Shown here one piece after another: positions 26,219-32,936 of a stretch of 32,936 bases of DNA (position 1 is the first letter of the stretch; every line of letters starts with the position of its first letter). The stretch comes from Sideroxydans sp. GTDB taxonomy: Bacteria > Pseudomonadota > Gammaproteobacteria > Burkholderiales > Gallionellaceae. A program made the position numbers and the translations under genes. The DNA is taken from NCBI GenBank assembly GCA_013791855.1, contig VMTA01000016.1, positions 1-32,936 on the forward strand. The letters are read 5' to 3'. The notes below the pieces were generated by a model. It ran no database searches. It was not told the DNA's origin and saw nothing but the letters and a program-made list of their open reading frames with translations.

Positions 26219-29003
26219 GCTGGCGCGCCTCGCCGTCGCCGAACAGGTTGCTCACGCAGCGCCCGCACAGCGTTGGATGCGCGGCATCTCTGCCCACATC
26301 CTCGCGATAGTGCCAGCAGCGTTCGCATTTCTCGTGCGTGCTCGGGGTGACCTTGATCTCCAACTCGCCATCGCGTTGATGCACGTTGGCGCGCGAGGTG
26401 ATGAGCACGAAGCGCAGGTCATCATCCAGACGCGACAGCAACTCGAAAGTCGCTTTAGGCGCGTACACATCCACCTCGGCCTGCAAGGCGGAACCGATGG
26501 CACCGGCAGCGCGCTGGTCCTCCAGCTTCTTGTTGACCAGTTCGCGTACGGCGCGGATGTCTGCCCAGCCGCTCACCTGCTCACCGCTCAAACCGCTGTC
26601 CGGCAATGCATACCACTGCTGTTCGAACACACTCACCTCGTCGCCGCCGTTCAGCGTCGCCCACACTTCCTCGCCGGTGAAGCTGAGTATGGGCGCGATC
26701 AAACGCGCCAATGACTGCGTGACGTGGTACAGCGCGTTCTGCGCGGAGCGGCGTGCTGGCGAAGATTCGCCTGCGGTGTACAGACGGTCTTTCAGGATGT
26801 CGAGATAGAAACCACCCAGATCTTCAGAGCAGAAGCCTTGCAGCTTCTGCACAGCCAGATGGAACTCGTAACGGTCGTAATCGGCGCGCACGTCGTCTTG
26901 CAGTTTCTGCATCAGGGCCAGCGCGTAGCGGTCGATCTCCAACCATTCGGCCACCGGCATCGCATCGCGTTTTGCATCGAAGTCGCTCACGTTGGCCAGC
27001 AGGAAACGCAGCGTGTTGCGGATGCGGCGGTAGCTGTCGGTCACGCGCTTGAGGATCTCGTCGGAGATGGTCAGCTCGCCGGAGTAGTCGGTCGCTGCCG
27101 TCCACAGGCGCAGCATGTCCGCGCCCATGGTGTCGATCACCTTCTGCGGCGCGATGACATTTCCCTTGGATTTCGACATCTTGTGGCCCTTGCCGTCCAC
27201 CACGAAACCATGCGTGAGCAAAGCATCGTAAGGCGCGCGGCCGTTGATGGCGCAGCCGGTCAGCAGGGAAGACTGGAACCAGCCGCGATGCTGATCGGAA
27301 CCTTCCAGATACAGATCGGCCGGTGAACGCAGACCTTCGCGCTTCGCCAGCACGGCGTAGTGCGTCGCGCCGGAATCGAACCACACGTCCAGCGTGTCGG
27401 TCAGTTTGCGGTAGTGCGCCGCATCGTCGCCCAGCAGGTCGGCGCTGTTCAGCGAGAACCAGGCCTCGATGCCGACCTGCTCCACGCGTTTCGCCACTTC
27501 TTCCAGCAGTTCCGGCGTGCGCGGATGCAGTTGCAATGTCTCTTTGTGCACGAAGAACGGCATCGGCACGCCCCAGTTACGCTGACGCGACACGCACCAG
27601 TCGGGACGGTTCTTGATCATCGCCTCGATGCGCGCACGGCCCCATGACGGGAAGAACTTCGTGTCCGCGACTGCATCGTTGGCCAGTGCACGCAAGCTCA
27701 CGCCCTCCTCGCCCTGCTCCATGCCGATGAACCACTGCGGCGTCGCGCGGAAGATGATCGGCGTCTTGTGGCGCCAGCAATGCGGATAGCTGTGCGTCAT
27801 CTTTTCCTGATGCAACAGATGGCCGCTGGCTGCCAGCGCCTGCAACACGATCTCGTTGGCCTTCCACACGAACACACCCGCCAGCGGCGTCTCGCCAACC
27901 GGCGGCGTGGTGGAGATGAACTTACCGTCGTCACCCACGGGATTCTCCACCGGCAGGCTGTATTTCTGGCCGACCACATAGTCGTCCACACCGTGCGCCG
28001 GCGCGGTGTGCACCAGCCCGGTACCGGCTTCCAGCGTGACGTGCTCACCGCAGATGATGGGCACGATGCGGTCGTAGAACGGGTGTTGCAGCGGCAGGTT
28101 CTCCAACGCACTACCCTTGCCCGCGCCGACCACTTCCGCTTGCAGTTGATAGCGTTGCACGCAGGATTCGAGCAACTCGCCCACCAACAGCAGATAACCC
28201 TTGTCGGTCTTGGCCAAACGATATTCATGTTCCGGGTGCACGCTCACGGCCTGGTTGGCGGGCAGCGTCCATGGTGTGGTGGTCCAGATCACCGCATACA
28301 CCTTCGCGTCACCGGGCAGCGACACCCCGAGCGCACGGCCCAGCGCCTCGACGTCCTTCACCTCGAAACCGACGTCGATGGCGGGCGATACCTTGTCCTC
28401 GTATTCCACTTCAGCCTCGGCCAAAGCAGATTGGCAATCCAGACACCAGTTCACCGGCTTGCGCCCCTGATACAGGTAACCGTTCTGCTGGATCTGACCC
28501 AGCGCGCGGATGATGTCCGCCTCGGTCTGGAAATCCATGGTCAGGTAAGGATTGTCCCAATCGCCCAGCACGCCCAGACGGATGAAATCCTTCTTCTGGC
28601 GCTCGACCTGTTCTTTCGCATATTCGCGGCACAGCTCGCGGAACTGCGACGGCGGGATAGCCTTGCCGTGCTTTTTCTCCACCTGCAACTCGATAGGCAG
28701 ACCGTGGCAGTCCCAGCCCGGCACGTAAGGCGCGTCGAAACCGCTCAGCGTCTTGCTCTTGATGATGATGTCCTTGAGCACCTTGTTCACCGCGTGACCG
28801 ATGTGGATGTCACCGTTCGCATACGGCGGGCCGTCATGCAGGATGAACTGAGGGCGACCTTTGGCCGCTTTGCGAATGCGCTGGTAGCGCTGCTGCGCCT
28901 GCCAGTGCGCCAGCATCAGCGGCTCACGCTTGGCCAGGTCACCGCGCATGGGGAACGCCGTGTCGGGCAGATTCAGGGGATATTTCTTCTTGTCTTCACT
29001 CAT
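26211..29003 (-). CDS. ileS: Isoleucyl-tRNA synthetase
   Basis: IleS charges tRNA-Ile and edits valine. The 930-residue class I synthetase has the HIGH motif at 67-70 ([12 protein letters not shown]), the inserted CP1 editing domain, the KMSKS loop near 607 ([10 protein letters not shown]), and a C-terminal zinc site with CERCWHY near 894 and CGRC near 912, the bacterial pseudomonic-acid-sensitive type. The ATG at 29003 gives [22 protein letters not shown], the usual N-terminus, and overlaps the ribF stop by eight bases. There is little Shine-Dalgarno match, so translation probably depends on coupling to ribF. Confidence 0.98.
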   Translation of the reverse strand: MSEDKKKYPLNLPDTAFPMRGDLAKREPLMLAHWQAQQRYQRIRKAAKGRPQFILHDGPPYANGDIHIGHAVNKVLKDIIIKSKTLSGFDAPYVPGWDCHGLPIELQVEKKHGKAIPPSQFRELCREYAKEQVERQKKDFIRLGVLGDWDNPYLTMDFQTEADIIRALGQIQQNGYLYQGRKPVNWCLDCQSALAEAEVEYEDKVSPAIDVGFEVKDVEALGRALGVSLPGDAKVYAVIWTTTPWTLPANQAVSVHPEHEYRLAKTDKGYLLLVGELLESCVQRYQLQAEVVGAGKGSALENLPLQHPFYDRIVPIICGEHVTLEAGTGLVHTAPAHGVDDYVVGQKYSLPVENPVGDDGKFISTTPPVGETPLAGVFVWKANEIVLQALAASGHLLHQEKMTHSYPHCWRHKTPIIFRATPQWFIGMEQGEEGVSLRALANDAVADTKFFPSWGRARIEAMIKNRPDWCVSRQRNWGVPMPFFVHKETLQLHPRTPELLEEVAKRVEQVGIEAWFSLNSADLLGDDAAHYRKLTDTLDVWFDSGATHYAVLAKREGLRSPADLYLEGSDQHRGWFQSSLLTGCAINGRAPYDALLTHGFVVDGKGHKMSKSKGNVIAPQKVIDTMGADMLRLWTAATDYSGELTISDEILKRVTDSYRRIRNTLRFLLANVSDFDAKRDAMPVAEWLEIDRYALALMQKLQDDVRADYDRYEFHLAVQKLQGFCSEDLGGFYLDILKDRLYTAGESSPARRSAQNALYHVTQSLARLIAPILSFTGEEVWATLNGGDEVSVFEQQWYALPDSGLSGEQVSGWADIRAVRELVNKKLEDQRAAGAIGSALQAEVDVYAPKATFELLSRLDDDLRFVLITSRANVHQRDGELEIKVTPSTHEKCERCWHYREDVGRDAAHPTLCGRCVSNLFGDGEARQHA

Positions 29004-29922
29004 GATCGATAAACCATTGCTTTGCATTATTCACATCCGACGCGATCTGCCGCGTCAGCGCTTCCAAACCGTCGAACTTCATCTCGTCGCGCAACTTATG
29101 CAGGAATTCCACCCGAAGATGCTTGCCGTATATCTGCTGTGCGAATTCGAACAGATGCACTTCCAGCACATATTTCGCATCGTGCTTCAGCGTCGGCCGC
29201 AGGCCCAGACTGGCCACGCCCTGCAACACGCCGATACCGTCCGAATGCACCTGCACCACATACACGCCCTTGAGCGGCGGCAGGTTGTGCTTCATCTGGA
29301 TGTTCGCCGTGGGATAACCCAGCTTACGACCCATCGCATCGCCATGCACCACGCGCCCGCTGATACTGTAGGGGCGGGCGAGATAATCGCGGGCGATATC
29401 CAGTTTGCCTTCCGCCAGCGCCGTACGGATCGCCGTGCTGGAGACGCGCACCCCGTCGAACAACACACTATGCATCGCCACCGCCTCGAAACCGTGTTGC
29501 GTCCCAGCCTGCTGCATCAACGCAAAGTCACCGCCGCGCCCGCTGCCGAAACGAAAATCGTCACCGATCAGCACATGCTTGGCACACAAGGCTTGCGCCA
29601 GGGTCTGCGCGAAATCTTCCGCTGTCCGTTGTGCGAACACCTTATCGAAGGGACACACATACACGCGATCCATGCCCATCCCGCGAAACAACTCCAGCTT
29701 TTCGCGCAGACTGGTCAGCCGCGCCGGCGCCTGTTGCGGCGTGAAGAATTCGCGCGGATGCGGCTCGAAGGTCACCACTGCCGTCTGCAAACCACGCGCC
29801 TGCGCCGTCTCGCGCAACTCCTGCAGCATCGCCTGATGCCCGAGATGCACCCCGTCGAAATTGCCGATGGTGACCGCCAGAGGTCGAAAATCCGTAGAAT
29901 GGAGGCCGCGTAGAATCTGCAT
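28996..29922 (-). CDS. ribF: Bifunctional riboflavin kinase/FAD synthetase RibF
   Basis: RibF phosphorylates riboflavin to FMN and adenylylates FMN to FAD. The 308-residue protein has the nucleotidyltransferase motif [10 protein letters not shown] (20-29, His26 and His29), a second ATP-site region [12 protein letters not shown], and the C-terminal kinase domain with [15 protein letters not shown]. The start at 29922 ([10 protein letters not shown]) fits the family. A perfect TATAAT lies only nine bases before the ATG and there is no Shine-Dalgarno, so this mRNA may be leaderless or transcribed from further upstream. It heads the ribF-ileS-lspA-ispH operon. Confidence 0.96.
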   Translation of the reverse strand: MQILRGLHSTDFRPLAVTIGNFDGVHLGHQAMLQELRETAQARGLQTAVVTFEPHPREFFTPQQAPARLTSLREKLELFRGMGMDRVYVCPFDKVFAQRTAEDFAQTLAQALCAKHVLIGDDFRFGSGRGGDFALMQQAGTQHGFEAVAMHSVLFDGVRVSSTAIRTALAEGKLDIARDYLARPYSISGRVVHGDAMGRKLGYPTANIQMKHNLPPLKGVYVVQVHSDGIGVLQGVASLGLRPTLKHDAKYVLEVHLFEFAQQIYGKHLRVEFLHKLRDEMKFDGLEALTRQIASDVNNAKQWFIDHE

Positions 29923-29931
29923 AGGGCGCGG

Positions 29932-29937
29932 ATTATA
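29932..29937 (-). promoter_or_regulatory. candidate ribF -10 element
   Basis: TATAAT on the minus strand (29937-29932) is followed by the CCGCGCC discriminator also seen before tRNA-Thr and efp. The -35 region is poor (GTGATT at 16 bases). If used, transcription starts within a few bases of the ribF ATG at 29922. Confidence 0.5.
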
Positions 29938-29979
29938 CAGCCTTACACCCCGTAATCACCCCCGCCAAAAAGGTAAAAC

Positions 29980-30375
29980 ATGCTGAACTACCCACGCGTT
30001 GCGATAGATTTCATGAACAACGACCACGCCGAGTTCGTCGCCCTGCGCAAGCACCTGCTCGACCTGCTGCATTCGGGCGCGGATCACACGCAAGTGGATG
30101 CCCTGCTGGACACCCTGCTGGAACACACCCGCCTCCATTTCGCCGAGGAAGAGCAGCTGATGCTGTCGGTCCAGTTCCCGCCCTACCCGATGCACAAGGG
30201 CGAGCACGACAAAGTGCTGGCCGACATGATCGCCCGCGCCGAAAACTGGAAGACCTCACGCAACAGCAAAGACCTCAGTAGCTGGCTGGAACACGCCGTG
30301 CGCGACTGGTTCGTCAATCACGTGAGTAGCATGGATTTCGTGACGGCCGCCTATATCCAGGCGCGGAGTGCATGA
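29980..30375 (+). CDS. Bacteriohemerythrin with complete ligand set
   Basis: This 131-residue single-domain hemerythrin is a soluble diiron protein that binds oxygen reversibly. All seven expected ligands can be placed: His16 (NNDHAEF), His53 and Glu57 (LHFAEEE), His72 and His76 (HKGEH), His114 and Asp119 (NHVSSMD). AAAGGT about seven bases upstream supports the ATG. Its stop overlaps the start of a second hemerythrin-like gene (ATGA), so the two proteins are made together. Oxygen storage, sensing or delivery are all possible; the context does not say. Confidence 0.9.
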   Translation: MLNYPRVAIDFMNNDHAEFVALRKHLLDLLHSGADHTQVDALLDTLLEHTRLHFAEEEQLMLSVQFPPYPMHKGEHDKVLADMIARAENWKTSRNSKDLSSWLEHAVRDWFVNHVSSMDFVTAAYIQARSA

Positions 30376-30743
30376 TGAGCGAAGAAATATTCGACCATAG
30401 CCGCTTCGTGCAAGCCCATGCGGCCATGCTGGAGCTACTGGACAGCGATGCGACCGAAGCCGCGTTGAGCGATGCGTTGGCGGCCATGCAGAACAGCTTG
30501 CAGCAACAATTCGCAAAAGAAGAACAGGCCATGCAAGCCGCACAGTTCGGCCCGCTGGATGCGCACAAAAAAGACCACGATCAGGCGCTGGAACGCCTGT
30601 CTGCCCGCATCGCCCAATGGCAGGAATCGCAGGACAAAAAGGCATTACTGGAATATCTGGAAGGGCCGTTCTCGGACTGGTTCGTGCGCCACGTCAACAC
30701 CCGCGACTTCATCACCGCACAGCGGCTGTCGCTGGGCGTCTAG
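30372..30743 (+). CDS. Hemerythrin-like protein lacking one iron-ligand histidine
   Basis: This 123-residue four-helix protein is translated with the preceding hemerythrin (ATGA overlap). Ligands His16, Glu50, His65, His69 (HKKDH), His107 and Asp112 (RHVNTRD) are kept, but the histidine of the HFxxEE motif is Gln46 (QQFAKEE). The site may bind iron differently or not at all. ATG 30372 or 30375 could be the start. Its stop is palindromic with the stop of the convergent ykgJ-like gene: CTAG at 30740-30743 ends both. It could act as a partner subunit of the first hemerythrin; that is inference. Confidence 0.85.
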   Translation: MMSEEIFDHSRFVQAHAAMLELLDSDATEAALSDALAAMQNSLQQQFAKEEQAMQAAQFGPLDAHKKDHDQALERLSARIAQWQESQDKKALLEYLEGPFSDWFVRHVNTRDFITAQRLSLGV

Positions 30744-31075
30744 CTGCTGACCGTCGGCGGCACCAGTCCGCGCAGTTTGAAGCAACTCGGGTTCGGCATA
30801 CCGTCCAACTCGTATTCGTTGAACTCGCGGCACACCTGCGGACGAGCGTCATAGATGCCGCATCGCACCGCCTGCCCCACCTCCCCCTCCAGCGCGATGC
30901 AGCGCGGCGGATAGATATCCGTGCCCTTCATGCAGAAGGAATGTTCATTGAGTCGATTGGTGAGTTTGAGCGGCACATAGCCGCCGGGGGAGATATCCAC
31001 TTCCTCGCGATGCAGCACGATACGGAAGTGCGCGCAGCATGCGCCGCAAGTCAGGCAGGGATTTTCCTCACTCAT
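30740..31075 (-). CDS. YkgJ-family cysteine cluster protein
   Basis: This 111-residue protein of the YkgJ/CxxCxxCC family (UPF0153-like) is predicted to bind zinc or an iron-sulfur cluster. It has nine cysteines: Cys7, Cys10, Cys13 and Cys14 (CLTCGACC), then Cys48, Cys59, Cys72, Cys82 and Cys98. Its biochemical role is not established. The ATG overlaps the rimO stop (ATGA), placing it third in the CDF-rimO-ykgJ transcript. Its end overlaps the hemerythrin stop tail to tail, leaving no room for a terminator between them. Confidence 0.88.
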   Translation of the reverse strand: MSEENPCLTCGACCAHFRIVLHREEVDISPGGYVPLKLTNRLNEHSFCMKGTDIYPPRCIALEGEVGQAVRCGIYDARPQVCREFNEYELDGMPNPSCFKLRGLVPPTVSS

Positions 31076-32391
31076 TCCCTGACGACTTCAGCATGCAGGT
31101 CGTGCTCGTCGGAACCGGTGATCTTCACCGTGACGAACTCGCCCACTTCCAGGTCCTCGCCGTCGATGTAGACCAGCCCGTCGATCTCGGGCGCATCGGC
31201 GCTGCTGCGCGCGAGGGAGCCTTGTTCGTCCACGTCGTCCACCAGCACGGTCATGGTCTGGCCGACTTTCTTGGCCAGTTTCTCGGCACTGATCTCTTCC
31301 TGCAGATACATCAGGCGCGCGAGGCGCTCTTCCTGTTCTTCGGGGTCGATATGGTCGGGCAGTGCATTCGCGGCAGCCCCTTCCACCGGCGAATACTTGA
31401 ACGCACCGACGCGGTCGAGTTGTGCTTCTTCGATGAAGTCGAGCAGTTCTTCGAACTCTTGTTCAGTCTCACCGGGGAAGCCGACGATAAAGGTGCTGCG
31501 CAGGGTGATGTCGGGACAGATCTCGCGCCATTTCTTGATGCGCGTCAGCACGTTCTCGCTGCTGGCCGGGCGCTTCATCAGCTTGAGGATGCGCTCGTTG
31601 GCATGCTGGAACGGGATGTCGAGGTAGGGCAGGATCTTGCCTTCCGCCATCAGCGGGATGACATCATCCACGCTGGGATACGGATAGACGTAATGCAAGC
31701 GCGTCCACACACCGAGCTCGCCCAGTGCGCCAGCCAGATCGGTCATGCGCGTCTTGAGCGGCTTGCCCTGCCAGAAGCCGGTGCGGTATTTCACATCCAC
31801 GCCATAGGCAGAAGTGTCCTGCGAGATGACCAGCAGTTCTTTCACGCCGGACTCAACCAGCTTCTCCGCTTCGGCCATCACATCATGCACGGGGCGGCTG
31901 ACCAGATCGCCGCGCAGGCTGGGGATGATGCAGAAGGTGCAACTGTGGTTGCAGCCTTCGGAGATCTTCAGGTAGGCGAAATGTTGCGGCGTGAGGCGCA
32001 CGCCCTGCGGCGGCACCAGGTCGGTGTAGGGATCGTGCAGGCGCGGCAGATGCTGGTGCACCGCGTTCATCACCGCCTCGGTCTCGTGCGGGCCGGTCAC
32101 CGCGAGCACCTTGGGATGCGTCCTTTGCACGATGTCGCCCTTGGCACCCAGACAACCGGTGACGATGACGCGGCCGTTCTCCTGCAAGGCTTCGCCGATG
32201 GCTTCCAGCGACTCCGCCACCGCGCTGTCAATGAAGCCGCAGGTGTTTACCACCACCAGATCGGCTTCCTGATAGCTGGGCGTGAGCTCGTAACCTTCGG
32301 CCTGCATGCGCGTGAGGATGAGCTCGGAATCGGATGCCGCTTTGGGGCAACCGAGCGAGACGAAACCGATCTTGGGTTGAGCTTTACTCAT
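31072..32391 (-). CDS. rimO: Ribosomal protein S12 methylthiotransferase RimO
   Basis: RimO is a radical-SAM enzyme that adds a methylthio group to the conserved aspartate of ribosomal protein S12 (Asp88/89). The 439-residue protein has the N-terminal UPF0004 domain with cluster cysteines Cys15, Cys51 and Cys80, the radical-SAM motif CNHSCTFC (Cys147, Cys151, Cys154), and a C-terminal TRAM domain (about 370-439). [12 protein letters not shown] and NTCGFIDSA distinguish it from MiaB. The ATG at 32391 overlaps the upstream transporter stop by eight bases, and its stop overlaps the ykgJ-like start. Confidence 0.97.
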   Translation of the reverse strand: MSKAQPKIGFVSLGCPKAASDSELILTRMQAEGYELTPSYQEADLVVVNTCGFIDSAVAESLEAIGEALQENGRVIVTGCLGAKGDIVQRTHPKVLAVTGPHETEAVMNAVHQHLPRLHDPYTDLVPPQGVRLTPQHFAYLKISEGCNHSCTFCIIPSLRGDLVSRPVHDVMAEAEKLVESGVKELLVISQDTSAYGVDVKYRTGFWQGKPLKTRMTDLAGALGELGVWTRLHYVYPYPSVDDVIPLMAEGKILPYLDIPFQHANERILKLMKRPASSENVLTRIKKWREICPDITLRSTFIVGFPGETEQEFEELLDFIEEAQLDRVGAFKYSPVEGAAANALPDHIDPEEQEERLARLMYLQEEISAEKLAKKVGQTMTVLVDDVDEQGSLARSSADAPEIDGLVYIDGEDLEVGEFVTVKITGSDEHDLHAEVVRE

Positions 32392-32936
32392 GACGTATTC
32401 CTGTAGATTCTTCGGGCCGTTCCAGCGTCGCGTCGATCAGCGAGACCGGGTCTTCGATGGGCTCCAGATGGGTGGTGATGTGGCTGAACGGCACGGCGGT
32501 GCGGATCTCGCCCTCAATCAGCTCGACCAAGTCATGGCCGCGCTGCACCGACCATACACCCGGCACCAGCACGTGCATGGAGATGAAGGCCTGCCGCCCG
32601 GCTTCGCGCGTGCGCAGCGCATGGAAATCCAGACCCTGTGCACGGTACTTCGCCAGCACGACTTCGATGGCGTCGATATGCTCCTGCGGGATGGCTGCAT
32701 CCATCAGGCCTTCAGCCGAACGATGCAGCAACTGCCAGCCGGTCCACACAATGTTCGCGGCCACCAGCAGCGCGATCACCGGGTCCAGCCACAGCCAACC
32801 AGTCACCCACACCAGCGCCACGCCGATGATGACGCCGACCGAAGTCCAGACGTCGGTCATCAGATGTTTGGCATCCGCCTCCAGCGTGATGGAGTTGTAG
32901 GCGCGTCCGGCTTTGAGCAATTCGCGCGCGGCAAGC
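32384..32936 (-). CDS. Cation diffusion facilitator family transporter, C-terminal part (5' end outside window)
   Basis: This is the C-terminal 183 or so residues of a CDF metal-cation/proton antiporter in the inner membrane. The visible part has the HxxxD metal motif in transmembrane helix 5 (HLMTD), helix 6 ([21 protein letters not shown]) and the cytoplasmic metallochaperone-like domain ([27 protein letters not shown]). This resembles FieF/ZitB-type zinc or iron exporters; the metal cannot be told from this part. The frame stays open to the right edge ([10 protein letters not shown]), so an in-window TTG is not the true start. It is first in the transcript with rimO and the ykgJ-like gene. 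Confidence 0.92.
   Translation of the reverse strand, partial: LAARELLKAGRAYNSITLEADAKHLMTDVWTSVGVIIGVALVWVTGWLWLDPVIALLVAANIVWTGWQLLHRSAEGLMDAAIPQEHIDAIEVVLAKYRAQGLDFHALRTREAGRQAFISMHVLVPGVWSVQRGHDLVELIEGEIRTAVPFSHITTHLEPIEDPVSLIDATLERPEESTGIRHE

Overview
The window is one contiguous, gene-dense (about 95% coding) piece of a betaproteobacterial chromosome. I infer the class from EF-P carrying Arg32 beside its rhamnosyltransferase EarP, a one-piece tmRNA with an encoded CCA, and the gene neighbourhoods. A Gallionellaceae/Nitrosomonadales-type host would fit but is not proven. I see no phage, insertion sequence, CRISPR array or origin.

Layout. (1) 1-4392: the 5' part of gyrA (minus strand) diverges from a plus-strand run of ubiG, a HAD phosphatase (probably MupP rather than Gph) and a class III adenylate cyclase fused to a hemerythrin domain. 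gyrA-ubiG-HAD is also the arrangement of the Pseudomonas mupP locus. (2) 4393-7701: ssrA (tmRNA) with its own promoter and a strong terminator, then a GspE/PilB-type ATPase and a hexose-6-phosphate mutarotase, closed by a REP-like palindrome and a bidirectional terminator. (3) 7718-16721, all minus strand: tRNA-Thr(CGU), a four-gene MacAB-type exporter (adaptor, ATPase, two permeases) joined by stop/start overlaps, an OafA-type O-acyltransferase, rlmJ, earP and efp. EarP is expected to rhamnosylate Arg32 of the EF-P encoded next to it. (4) 16767-24717, minus strand: the minor pilin/PilY1 operon fimT-pilV-pilW-pilX-pilY1-pilE, followed by thiO. (5) 24835-29922, minus strand: ribF-ileS-lspA-ispH, all overlapping. 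Regions 4 and 5 match the Pseudomonas aeruginosa order ribF-ileS-lspA-ispH-pil, except that fkpB is missing and thiO sits at the far end. (6) 29980-30743: two overlapping small hemerythrins on the plus strand. (7) 30740-32936, minus strand: a cation diffusion facilitator (5' end outside the window), rimO and a YkgJ-type cysteine cluster protein, all overlapping.

Themes. Translation and its quality control recur (tmRNA, EF-P/EarP, RlmJ, RimO, IleRS, tRNA-Thr). Type IV pilus or secretion functions appear twice (the ATPase, and the pilin/PilY1 operon). Hemerythrin domains appear three times. Two of the three have lost the same iron-ligand histidine, which is the most unusual pattern here. The PilY1 is also atypical: its beta-propeller lies in the N-terminal third and is followed by roughly 800 residues of Thr/Gly/Ser-rich, repeat-like sequence.

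No clearly novel multi-gene system was found. The best candidates for new biology are the cyclase-hemerythrin fusion, the paired hemerythrins, the PilY1 variant, and the tRNA-led exporter operon whose adaptor carries a probable hairpin disulfide.
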